Below the pieces are notes generated by a model that was not told the origin of the DNA, ran no database searches, and saw only the letters and a list, made by a program, of their open reading frames with translations. Source: Bog-756 sp963756515 (GTDB lineage: Bacteria > Actinomycetota > Acidimicrobiia > Acidimicrobiales > RAAP-2). Taken from it: DNA of 64,000 nt. Location of the stretch: NCBI GenBank assembly GCA_963756515.1, contig CAVWNV010000005.1:1-64000 (forward strand), given 5' to 3'. The translations under genes and the position numbers were made by a program. The stretch's first letter is position 1, and the number at the start of each line of letters is the position of its first letter. This document shows positions 1-7,985 of the stretch, in pieces.

Positions 1-854
1 CAGGATCGACGAGGCGGAGAGGCTGCTCGGATCGTCAGGCCCAACCGGTCCGAACGATCCGGGTGAGATCGATCTGTCCTTCGTCCGGGCCTGGGCCCGC
101 ATCGAGCTCGGCCGTCTGAATGTGGCCCAGGGCCGCATGGACGCGCTCTCGAACACTTCGTCGACGCCGGTGACAGGCCACCCGCGCCGGCATCGTCAGT
201 CCGGCACTGATCTCGTGGCACGCCGATGCCGCCATGGTGCTGTCGGCCCAGGAGCAGTGGCAGGAGGCCCAACAGCTGGCCACCGAAAACCTCCGTCTGG
301 CGCGCTCGTTCGGAACAGCGCGCATCGTCGGTACCGCGCTGCGGGCCTCGGCCGCGGCCACCCCCGATCTCGAGCAGCGCACGACCATGCTGGCCGAGGC
401 CGTAGCGGTGCTGGAAACCTCGCCGGCCCGTCTGGAGATCGCCCAAGCCCTGGTGGACCTGGGCACCGCACTGGTGGGGCGGAACCTGAAGGAGGAGGCC
501 CGGGGCGTACTCCGTCGGGGTGCCAGTCTGGCCTCGCTGTGTGGCGCCCACCAGCTACTGGAAGCGGCGGGGGATCAGCTTCGGGCCGCCGGGGCCAGAC
601 CCCGTCGACTCGGCTATGTCGGGCCGGAGTCGCTGACCCCGGCGGAGCTCCGCGTGGTCCGCATGGCGGCCAGGGGCCTGACCAACCAGAGGATCGCCGA
701 CGAGCTGTTCGTCACGCTGAAGACGGTCGAAGGCCACCTGGCCAAGGCCTACCGCAAGTTGGGGATCGACGGTCGTCTCGAACTGCCCTCGGCGTTGGCC
801 CAACGCGGCGACGACGGGGATCCCGAGGCGTCGCTCAACGCCTCGGCGCTCTGA
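1..854 (+). pseudogene. LuxR-family regulator, 5' partial, two frameshifts
   Basis: This is the C-terminal part of a large TPR/MalT-like regulator whose start lies left of the window. The last 60 residues or so are a GerE/LuxR helix-turn-helix (LTPAELRVVRMAARGLT, then NQRIADELFVTLKTVEGHL). The alpha-helical segment before it, rich in Ala, Leu and Glu, fits the tetratricopeptide-like part of such proteins. The reading is continuous in frame 2 up to about 145 (GRLNVAQGRMDAL), in frame 1 for about ten codons (LEHFVDAGDR), and in frame 3 from about 177 (ATRAGIVSPALISWHADAA) to the TGA at 852-854. Restoring one missing base near 143-147 and one near 175-178 gives an uninterrupted protein. The gene is therefore either freshly broken or carries two sequencing deletions. 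If the defect is real, a start at the ATG at 234 would give a 206-residue product with the HTH intact. Confidence 0.7.
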
Positions 855-889
855 CCCCCGTACGGCGTGCCGGCGGGACGGCGGGCCGT

Positions 890-1822
890 CTACGGGGACC
901 GCAGACCCTGTTCCGCTGACCAGTAGTCGGCCGGAGGGAGCGCCCCGAACGGATTGGGCGGTCCCGCATCGGTGACGTAGACATAACCGGCATTCCGGCT
1001 CTTGCCGAGCGCCATGGCATGAGCCATCTCCGCTGAACTCGACGCTCCGTACACGATGTGCCAGATCTTGTCCGGACTGCCGGGGGCCCAGTCGAGGGGC
1101 TCGTAGGCCTTTCCCTGGGAGTCGGGGCTGCCTGTGTAGTCCGAGTAGCTGCCCTCGAACGTCACCAGCACGTCGGCGGCATTCTCGAAGCACCGGGGAA
1201 CGGCAATGCCGGGGTTGAGCACGGTCAGGGCGCCGGGGTGGGTCCTGGTCACATAGGCCGTGAGCGTCCGGTACTCGTCGACGTAGGCCTCCGATCCCGA
1301 TGTCGGGCCACACTCACTGGTCGTCTGATCCAGAAATATCCCACCGAGGTCCGCTCCGTAGTAGGAGTACCAGACATCGATGTCGGTCTCGACCTGGTTG
1401 AGCCAGGCCTTCAGGTCGCGCGTGCCCGACCGGGTCGGGAGCCCGTCAGGATTCGCCCCGGAAGGATTGCCCAGGTAGCCCGTGTCCACATAGCCCAGCA
1501 CGGCGGTGCCGGCTTCCCGTGCCTGGTGGATGACCGACGCCCACGCCGGATCCGGCCGGCTGCCGGGACCGCTGTCCACATTGGCCACGATGATGCCGAC
1601 CGCACCGGGCTCGGCGCCGGTCAGCTGGTCCCACGTGCCCGGGTTGACCGTCGGATCGGCATAGGCCGGCACGGCCAATCGCTGGACGACGTGGGTCGCT
1701 CTGGTCGGGGCGGCGCGGTGATGGTCGATGGACGCCGAGGGTAGCAAGAGCCAGGTCATGGCGGACGCAACGACCACAAGGAGGGACAGGCCGGCATACC
1801 ACCGGCCGCGAACGGGTATCAA
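890..1822 (-). CDS. Spherulin-4 family (GH135-like) membrane-anchored glycoside hydrolase
   Basis: A 310-residue protein with a short N-terminal hydrophobic anchor or signal (about residues 8-28, LSLLVVVASAMTWLLLP) and a spherulin-4-type TIM-barrel (PVNPGTWDQ, VGIIVANVDSG, VLGYVDTGY, DVWYSYYGADLGGIFLDQ, VTFEGSYSDY). Characterised relatives such as fungal Sph3 are endo-hydrolases of alpha-1,4-galactosamine-containing polymers and can also act on Pel. The catalytic region normally reads D-E plus a downstream Glu. Here it is Asp165-Gln166 and Glu223, so one acidic residue appears replaced by Gln. The start is a TTG, forced because an in-frame stop lies two codons upstream and the anchor needs residues before the next ATG. 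It is the last gene of the exopolysaccharide operon, 126 bp after glmS, and probably trims or releases polymer outside the membrane. Confidence 0.72.
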   Translation of the reverse strand: MIPVRGRWYAGLSLLVVVASAMTWLLLPSASIDHHRAAPTRATHVVQRLAVPAYADPTVNPGTWDQLTGAEPGAVGIIVANVDSGPGSRPDPAWASVIHQAREAGTAVLGYVDTGYLGNPSGANPDGLPTRSGTRDLKAWLNQVETDIDVWYSYYGADLGGIFLDQTTSECGPTSGSEAYVDEYRTLTAYVTRTHPGALTVLNPGIAVPRCFENAADVLVTFEGSYSDYTGSPDSQGKAYEPLDWAPGSPDKIWHIVYGASSSAEMAHAMALGKSRNAGYVYVTDAGPPNPFGALPPADYWSAEQGLRSP

Positions 1823-1948
1823 CGGTCACGCCGCGGTCGACCGTTGGCCATGTCATCGAGCCTAGGTACTGCCGGAGACACTTCACTACCCCTGATCTCG
1901 GTCCCCGCCACCCAGGGGTCGCGGACGAACACCCTGGCGACGGGTCAC

Positions 1949-3793
1949 CTACTCCACCGTGACGGTCTTGGCCAGATTTCGTGGCCGGTCCACGTCGTGA
2001 CCGTGGGCCCGGGCCAGCCAGTAGGCCAGGAACTGGAGAGGCAGGGCGTCCACGACCGGTGAGAGCATCGGATCCACCGCCGGCACCCAGAGCATGTGAT
2101 CGGCCAGGTCCGCCGTCTGGTGGTCACCGTCACTGCCCACCAGCACGATGGTCGCGCCCCGGCTCTTGACCTCTTGGATGTTGGAGCACATCTTCTCCCA
2201 CAGATGGCTGCGGGTGGCCACCCCGACCACCACGGTGCCGGGCTCGATGAGTGCGATGGGCCCGTGCTTCAGCTCGCCGGCCGGATAGCCCTCGGCCCGG
2301 AGGTAGGAGATCTCCTTGAGCTTGAGGGCACCCTCCAGGGCCACCGGATGGCCGACGTGGCGACCGAGGTAGAAGAAGTCGCGGGCGCCGACGAGTTCCC
2401 GGGCCACCTCGGCCACGTCGTGGGTCCGCTCCAGCACCTTGTCCAGTACGTCCGGCAGGCCCAGCAACTGGTCCATCACCTCCTCACGCTGGCCCGCGCC
2501 CATGGTCTGGCGGGCCTGGGCCAGCACCAGCGCCAGCAGCTCCAGGGCCACGATCTGGGTGAGGTAGGTCTTGGTGGCCGCCACCCCGATCTCCGGACCC
2601 GCCTGGGTGTAGAGGACGCCGTCGGCCTCTCGTGCCATCGAGGAGTCCACCACATTGGAGACGACCACGACCTTCGAGCCGAGACCACGCGCCTCGCGGA
2701 GCCCCTGCAGGGTATCGACGGTCTCGCCCGACTGGCTCACACCGATGGTGAGCGTGCGGTGGTCGAGGATGGGACGGCGGTACCGGAACTCGCTGGCGAT
2801 GTCGACCTCGGTGGGCAGACGGGCCCACTCCTCGATGGCGTACTTGGCCACCAGAGCGGCATGAAAGCTGCTCCCGCAGGCCACGATGCGAACCCGCTCC
2901 ACGTCACGGAGGTCCTCGGGACTCAGGCCCGTGGCCGCGTCGAGGACCAGGGTGCCGTCCGGCTGACGGTGGCCGGCCAGGGTATCGGCCACGGCATCCG
3001 GCTGCTCGTGGATCTCCTTGGTCATGAAGTCGTCGTAGCTCCCCTGACGGGACGCGGCCAGGTCCCATCCGATGGTCAGCGCGGTGGGACGGACGCGTCC
3101 CCCGTCGAGGTCGGTGACCTCGACCGTTCCGGGCCGGAGTTCGGCCACCTGGTCGTCCTCGAGGGCGAACAGCGACCGCGTCAGACCGAGCAGGGCCGGG
3201 ATGTCCGAGGCCAGGAACGACGCCCCCTCACCCACCCCGACGATGAGGGGAGAGACGCGGCGTGCGGCCGCCACCACCTCGGGCTCGTCGGCGTGGATGG
3301 CGGCGACGGCGAAGGAGCCCCGGACGAGGCGGACAGCGCGGCGCAGGCTTTCGGCCAGCGGGTGGCCGCCGGCCAACTCCACCTCGACCAGGTGGGCGAG
3401 GACCTCGGAGTCCGTCTCGGACACCAGCACGTGCCCCTCGGTGACCAGGGCGCGGGCCAGCTCGGCGTGGTTCTCGATGATCCCGTTGTGGACCAGGCCC
3501 AACCGGCCGGTGCAGTCGAGGTGGGGATGGGCATTGCCGGTGGTGGGCTTGCCGTGGGTGGCCCAACGGGTGTGGCCGATCCCGCTACCGGTCCGCTCCG
3601 GCCCCTCGGACCCGGCCGGTCGGAGATCCCTGACCGAATGGGTGCCTTGGGCGGCCCGGATCCGCCACAGGGCGTCGTCAGCGACGAGGGCGACCCCGGC
3701 CGAGTCGTAGCCGCGGTACTCGAGGCGGCTCAGGCCCTCGATGAGCAACGACAGCGCATCGTCGGCACCCGTCACTCCGATGATTCCGCACAT
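1949..3793 (-). CDS. glmS: Glutamine--fructose-6-phosphate aminotransferase (isomerizing)
   Basis: A 614-residue GlmS that makes glucosamine-6-phosphate from fructose-6-phosphate and glutamine. After start-Met removal, the N-terminal Cys2 (MCGIIGVTG) is the glutaminase nucleophile. GHTRWATHG and LVHNGIIENH are the class II amidotransferase signature. Two SIS domains follow (SQSGETVDTL near residue 350) and the C-terminus ends DRPRNLAKTVTVE, as in the family. The frame stays open upstream, but the start must be the ATG at 3793 because Cys2 has to be exposed; a GGAG-containing stretch lies upstream. It sits 4 bp after the epimerase gene inside the polysaccharide operon, so it may be a dedicated copy that feeds amino sugar into the polymer; a second housekeeping glmS elsewhere would support that. 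Confidence 0.95.
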   Translation of the reverse strand: MCGIIGVTGADDALSLLIEGLSRLEYRGYDSAGVALVADDALWRIRAAQGTHSVRDLRPAGSEGPERTGSGIGHTRWATHGKPTTGNAHPHLDCTGRLGLVHNGIIENHAELARALVTEGHVLVSETDSEVLAHLVEVELAGGHPLAESLRRAVRLVRGSFAVAAIHADEPEVVAAARRVSPLIVGVGEGASFLASDIPALLGLTRSLFALEDDQVAELRPGTVEVTDLDGGRVRPTALTIGWDLAASRQGSYDDFMTKEIHEQPDAVADTLAGHRQPDGTLVLDAATGLSPEDLRDVERVRIVACGSSFHAALVAKYAIEEWARLPTEVDIASEFRYRRPILDHRTLTIGVSQSGETVDTLQGLREARGLGSKVVVVSNVVDSSMAREADGVLYTQAGPEIGVAATKTYLTQIVALELLALVLAQARQTMGAGQREEVMDQLLGLPDVLDKVLERTHDVAEVARELVGARDFFYLGRHVGHPVALEGALKLKEISYLRAEGYPAGELKHGPIALIEPGTVVVGVATRSHLWEKMCSNIQEVKSRGATIVLVGSDGDHQTADLADHMLWVPAVDPMLSPVVDALPLQFLAYWLARAHGHDVDRPRNLAKTVTVE

Positions 3794-3797
3794 GTTC

Positions 3798-4724
3798 CTA
3801 CGCTCCCGACTGCCAGAGGTCGGTGACGGCCTCGGCGATAGATGTGGTGGGGACCCACTGGAGGTGGCGACGCAGGCGAGCGATGTCGGCCTGTTGCCAC
3901 GACACCGGCCCGGACCTGGGTGAGCCGCTGGCCGACTCGAACACGTCGCCGTCGAAGCCGGCGGCGTCGGCGAGCAACTCCACCATCGAGCGACACGACA
4001 TCGCCACGCCGCGTCCCACGTTGAGGACCGACGGCACCTCGTCGACGCTGTGGGCCACCCGTATCGCCGCACTGGCGACATCGGCTGCGGCCAGGAAGTC
4101 CCGACATGAGCTGAGCTGGCCCAGCGTCACGAATGTCGAGCGTGACCGGAGGGCCGACCTGATCTCGCGGACGGCGGTGCCGGCCAGGGAGTTGCCGGGT
4201 GCGCCGGGACCGATCGGGTTGAAGACCCGGAAGACCGAAGCCCGGACGTCGCCCCGTTCCACCCGGTCCGTGATCAGGTCGGTGGCCACCAGCTTGGTCC
4301 GGCCGTAGTCACCGACCGGACGGGCGATGGCGCCCTCGGAGATGGCGATGCCTTCGGGTTGGCATCCGTACTCGGCCGACGAGCCCATGTGGATCAGCTG
4401 GACCGGCTCGGTCCGGGCCAGTGCCTCCAACAGTTTCCTGACCACCGAGACGTTGACCGCCTCGAGCTGGTGGACCGTTCCGGCCGTACACCCCACGCAG
4501 TTGATGATGACGTCGGGCTTGCTGTAGTCGAGGAGCAGCGCGAACTCCTCGATCGAGGCCCTCACCAGGTCGATCTGCCTCCAGTGGTTCATGGGCGACG
4601 TGGAACGCAGCGGCGCGTGCCGACCACTCACCGATACCAGGTAGGGAGCACGGTCGGTGCGTTCGATGGCCGTCCGGACCTGCGTACCCAGAAAACCGTT
4701 GGCTCCCAACAGGAGATACCTCAT
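3798..4724 (-). CDS. NAD-dependent epimerase/dehydratase (extended SDR)
   Basis: A 308-residue extended short-chain dehydrogenase with the N-terminal NAD(P)-binding motif GANGFLGTQV, a GSSAEYG strand and an active-site Y-x-x-x-K (VGDYGRTKLVATDL, about residues 155-165). Such proteins epimerise or reduce nucleotide-linked sugars. In this operon it follows a LegB-type 4,6-dehydratase and a nucleotidyltransferase, so reduction or epimerisation of the 4-keto-6-deoxy-HexNAc nucleotide is the simplest role. That is inferred from position; the sequence alone does not fix the substrate. The ATG at 4724 overlaps the stop of the upstream gene by 4 bp (ATGA). The frame is open further upstream, but the Rossmann motif begins within ten residues of this Met. 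Confidence 0.85.
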   Translation of the reverse strand: MRYLLLGANGFLGTQVRTAIERTDRAPYLVSVSGRHAPLRSTSPMNHWRQIDLVRASIEEFALLLDYSKPDVIINCVGCTAGTVHQLEAVNVSVVRKLLEALARTEPVQLIHMGSSAEYGCQPEGIAISEGAIARPVGDYGRTKLVATDLITDRVERGDVRASVFRVFNPIGPGAPGNSLAGTAVREIRSALRSRSTFVTLGQLSSCRDFLAAADVASAAIRVAHSVDEVPSVLNVGRGVAMSCRSMVELLADAAGFDGDVFESASGSPRSGPVSWQQADIARLRRHLQWVPTTSIAEAVTDLWQSGA

Positions 4725-5494
4725 CGACGGAGTCCGGGGAGAAGGCGCGGGCCGAGGATCTCGAACTCCCGGTTGGCGCGGTCGTAGTCGTCCGGCCTCC
4801 CGATGTCGAGCCAGAACCCATCGAATTGGTAGCTGGCCGGCAGCGTCCCCCGCTCGATGAGATCGAGCATGAGCTCGTCGAATCCGTACGGCAGCCCGGG
4901 GGTGTACCGCTCGAGGTGCCGCTTGCTGACACCGTAGATCCCCATGCTGACCGAGTAGGTCATCGGAGGCTTCTCCGTGAAGTTGGTGATCTTGCGGTCG
5001 ACCACTTCGAGCACACCGAAGTCGACGTGGTGGACACGCTCGTAGGTGGCCACCGTGAGCGGTGCTCCGCCGTCCACGTGCTGATTCATCAGATCGGCGT
5101 AGTCGAGGTCGGTGAGGATGTCGCCGTTCATGAGCAGGAAGTGCTCCGGCAGGCGGTCGAGGGCCATCAATGCGGGCCCGATCGTTCCCAGGGGGGACTC
5201 CTCGTTGACGTAGTCGACCTCGATGCCCCACTGCGAACCGTCACCCACGTAGGCACGGATCAACTGACCCAGGTGGCCGATGGCCAAGGTGGCATGGCAG
5301 AAACCCTTCGAGGCCAGCTGGCGCAGCACGATCTCGAGGATGGAGTACTGCTCCCCGATCGGGACCAGTGGCTTCGGGATGGTGGTGGTGTACGGACGAA
5401 GCCGGACGCCCTTCCCTCCGGCCAGGATGACCACATGATGGGTCTTGGCTGGCGTGGCCCGCTTGATGGTGCTCATCGTGCTCGTGGTACTCAT
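4721..5494 (-). CDS. Sugar-1-phosphate nucleotidyltransferase
   Basis: A 257-residue GT-A-fold nucleotidyltransferase of the GlmU/ManC/RfbA group. The nucleotide-binding signature GGKGVRLRPYTTTIPKPLVP is at about residues 25-45, the metal-binding NGDILTDLDY at about 120, and NFTEKPP at about 165 contacts the sugar. It would activate a hexosamine-1-phosphate with NTP. Given the LegB-type dehydratase directly upstream and GlmS downstream, it may correspond to the PtmE-type GlcNAc-1-phosphate guanylyltransferase of GDP-linked legionaminate pathways, but nucleotide and sugar specificity cannot be read from the sequence. The start is an ATG 27 bp after the LegB-like stop with AGAGGGG upstream. There is no left-handed beta-helix, so it has no GlmU-type acetyltransferase domain. 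Confidence 0.85.
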   Translation of the reverse strand: MSTTSTMSTIKRATPAKTHHVVILAGGKGVRLRPYTTTIPKPLVPIGEQYSILEIVLRQLASKGFCHATLAIGHLGQLIRAYVGDGSQWGIEVDYVNEESPLGTIGPALMALDRLPEHFLLMNGDILTDLDYADLMNQHVDGGAPLTVATYERVHHVDFGVLEVVDRKITNFTEKPPMTYSVSMGIYGVSKRHLERYTPGLPYGFDELMLDLIERGTLPASYQFDGFWLDIGRPDDYDRANREFEILGPRLLPGLRR

Positions 5495-5521
5495 GGCGTT
5501 GCCCCTCTGAGTTGATGTAGG

Positions 5522-6517
5522 TCAGACGTTGTATTGATCGGTCTTGTAGTGGCGGAGATTGTCGGGGTTGGTGAACCACTCGATGGTGGTGGTCAAGCCT
5601 TCCGTCAGGGTGTGCTCGGGCTTCCATGAAGCGGCCTGCCGGATGGCCGAGCTGTCCGACACCAGCCGATTCACCTCGGAGCGTTCGGGTCGGAGCCGCT
5701 CCTCGTCCACCCGTATCTCGACGTCGGCTCCCATCAGTTCGGCGATGAGCTTGACCGTGTCCGCCACCGAGATCTCCGTTCCCGAACCGGCGTTGAACGT
5801 CCTACCCACCACGTCGTCAAGGGGAGCCTCGAGCACGGACCGGAACGCCCGGGCGGTGTCGGCCACGAAGTTGAAGTCGCGAGTAGGCGTGAGCGAGCCC
5901 AGTGCGATCTCCCGCTTGCCCACGGCCAGTTGTGAGATCACGGTGGGGATGACGGCCCGCGCCGACTGCCGTGGGCCGTAGGTGTTGAACGGCCGGAGGG
6001 TCACGACCGGCAGTTCGAAACTCAGGTGGTAGCTCTCGGCCAGCTTGTCGGCGGCGATCTTGGAGGCCGAGTACGGCGACTGGGCCTGCAGCGGATGCTC
6101 CTCGGTGATGGGGACGACACGGGCAGTCCCGTACACTTCGCTGGTCGAGGTGCACACGATCCGCGACGTACCCAACGTCCTGCCCGCCTCCAGTACGTTC
6201 AGTGTTCCGCCGGCGTTGGTGTCCAGATAGGAACCGGGGGCCTGGTACGAGTACGGAATGGCGATGAGTGCAGCCAGATGGCAGACCATGTCGGCCCCGG
6301 ACATCAACGACAGGACCGAGTTGCGGTCCCGAACGTCGCCGGGGACCACCTCGACCGAGGCCAACGTCTCGGGGTCGAGGGACTCCAGCCACCCCCACGA
6401 TCCGAAGGAGTTGTACTGGGCCATGGCCCGGACGTGATAGCCCGATCCCACCAGGGTTTCGGTCAGATGGGAGCCGATGAATCCGTCGGCTCCGGTGATC
6501 GCTACGGTCATGGACAT
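5522..6517 (-). CDS. LegB-type nucleotide-sugar 4,6-dehydratase
   Basis: A 331-residue NAD-dependent dehydratase. Motifs in order: GADGFIGSHLTETL (NAD binding), YNSFGSWGWLESL, HLAALIAIPYSYQAP, TSTSEVYGTA, the catalytic YSASKIAADKLAESY, and RPFNTYGPRQSARAVIPT. The NSF-x-SWGWL and PFNTYGPRQSARA stretches are typical of LegB (GDP-N-acetylglucosamine 4,6-dehydratase) and close relatives, which make an NDP-4-keto-6-deoxy-HexNAc. The remaining legionaminate enzymes (LegC aminotransferase, LegG, LegI, LegF) are absent from the window, so the keto sugar is probably used for a 6-deoxy amino sugar and not for a nonulosonate. It is spaced 31 bp from the upstream membrane protein gene and 27 bp from the nucleotidyltransferase, consistent with one transcript. 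Confidence 0.82.
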   Translation of the reverse strand: MSMTVAITGADGFIGSHLTETLVGSGYHVRAMAQYNSFGSWGWLESLDPETLASVEVVPGDVRDRNSVLSLMSGADMVCHLAALIAIPYSYQAPGSYLDTNAGGTLNVLEAGRTLGTSRIVCTSTSEVYGTARVVPITEEHPLQAQSPYSASKIAADKLAESYHLSFELPVVTLRPFNTYGPRQSARAVIPTVISQLAVGKREIALGSLTPTRDFNFVADTARAFRSVLEAPLDDVVGRTFNAGSGTEISVADTVKLIAELMGADVEIRVDEERLRPERSEVNRLVSDSSAIRQAASWKPEHTLTEGLTTTIEWFTNPDNLRHYKTDQYNV

Positions 6518-6548
6518 GGGATGTGGTTCTTTCTCGCTTGGTTCGGGG

Positions 6549-7985
6549 TCAGTAACTGAGCGGTGATCTGAGGACGGGACGGGACAGTACGAACAACAAG
6601 ATGATGGAGTCGGTGGCCGCGGCCACGAGCGAGATGAGCCCGGTGGTGGGGGTCACGTGTCCCTGGACGATCCGAATGACGGCCAGGTCGGCGGCCAGCA
6701 CGGCGAAAGTGGCGGCCCAGCACACCAGGACCAGCTCGATCCGGCCGGACGAGGCCAGCAGCAGGGCGAAGAAGAACGAGACACCGAGCGTGCCGACCGA
6801 GGCCAACAACAGCAGCACCGAGGTGGCGTGACGGAGGTGGCCCACGGCGGCGGCAACGGCGGACAGCAACACCAGAGCTCCCACGTAGTAGGTCACCGAC
6901 CGCCGGAAGGCGAAGCCGACGCGGCGACCGAAGTCGTGGAGGTCCCCGCTGGCCCCGAGAGCGGCTTCGGCCCTGCTCCGGAAGGTACGCAGCTGCCACT
7001 CCATGAGTCCGAGGGTGAGCAACAGGGGCCAGACCGCGATGAGTAGGGCATCCCCACTCCCGTTGACGTGGCCGGCCCAGGCGATGTAGCACGACAGCAG
7101 AAGCCCACAGCCGGTGCCGTACAGGAAGAACATAGCGGTCCGGGTCCGGTCGGCCCGGCTCAGGGCCGGACGGTGCCAGCCCCTCGATCCGAGGTGCCGG
7201 TTGGCAGCCAGGACGGCCAGGATCACGGTCGCCACCACCGACCAGGCCGCGTCCCGGTGGCTGACGTCGACGTGGGTGAAACCCAGGGAGAGGAGCGATC
7301 CCAGGGCCGCCGGCACCATGCAGCACGCCAGCAGGAGCTCCGAACCCTGGAACACGAGGATGCCGCTGGCGGCGATATAGACGGTGATCCCGACGGCCAC
7401 GGCCACGCTGGTCCCACTGCCGCCCAGGCGCCACCACGCCGCCCACCCGACGGCCAGACAGGTCAGGGCGGCGATCACGATCCCGGCCAACGGCAACAGC
7501 GCGTCGCTCCGGAAGTCGTTGCGGCCCCGCAGGGACCACCCGATGGTGGTGGCCGCCTGGCTGGTTCCCCATGCCACGGTGAGGCCGACCGGGAGCACCC
7601 ACCAGCTGATGTGCAGACCGAACCCGGTGACCACGACAGGGAGGAACAACGCCGGGAGGGCGTAGAGGGCACCGCGGAGAAGATCGCGAGGACCGCCCAT
7701 GGACTGGACGGGGGCAGCCGGGGGATCGACGTCGTCGAACGGCACCGTTCGGTAGACGGCGTCGGCGGCTTCGAATACGTCGGCAAAGCCGAACGTGTCC
7801 ACCGCCACCTGGCTACTCACTCCGTGCGTCTCGAGTCGGGCCGCGATCTCGAGAGGCTCCACCGCCGTGGAGCACGCCGAAGCCAGTTGGGGATCGTCGA
7901 GCACCCAGTCGACGATCCGGTGGTTGGGATCCGCGGCCGGACCGATCGATGCCATGTCGACGCGCTGACGCACGGGCCGGCTCAT
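6549..7985 (-). CDS. 12-TM membrane protein, PelG-like topology, with cytosolic N-terminal domain
   Basis: A 478-residue protein with about 95 soluble N-terminal residues and then about twelve hydrophobic spans (for example ALYALPALFLPVVVTGFGL, TAMFFLYGTGCGLLLSCYI, TSVLLLLASVGTLGVSFFF). Its start overlaps the PelF-like gene stop by 4 bp (ATGA). In pel loci, PelF (cytosolic GT) is coupled to PelG, a 12-TM MOP-superfamily transporter, so gene order and topology make this the candidate export or synthase partner. Sequence identity to PelG is not evident by eye. The N-terminal extension (helical, with acidic stretches such as VPFDDVDPPAAP) is not expected in PelG and might contact the glycosyltransferase. 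It could alternatively be an unrelated polysaccharide flippase. Confidence 0.6.
   Translation of the reverse strand: MSRPVRQRVDMASIGPAADPNHRIVDWVLDDPQLASACSTAVEPLEIAARLETHGVSSQVAVDTFGFADVFEAADAVYRTVPFDDVDPPAAPVQSMGGPRDLLRGALYALPALFLPVVVTGFGLHISWWVLPVGLTVAWGTSQAATTIGWSLRGRNDFRSDALLPLAGIVIAALTCLAVGWAAWWRLGGSGTSVAVAVGITVYIAASGILVFQGSELLLACCMVPAALGSLLSLGFTHVDVSHRDAAWSVVATVILAVLAANRHLGSRGWHRPALSRADRTRTAMFFLYGTGCGLLLSCYIAWAGHVNGSGDALLIAVWPLLLTLGLMEWQLRTFRSRAEAALGASGDLHDFGRRVGFAFRRSVTYYVGALVLLSAVAAAVGHLRHATSVLLLLASVGTLGVSFFFALLLASSGRIELVLVCWAATFAVLAADLAVIRIVQGHVTPTTGLISLVAAATDSIILLFVLSRPVLRSPLSY

Noticed and set aside
4359..4787. Plus-strand frames opposite the epimerase and other minus-strand genes
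   Set aside because: Typical shadow frames of high-GC genes: no ribosome sites, no motif, and mutually overlapping.
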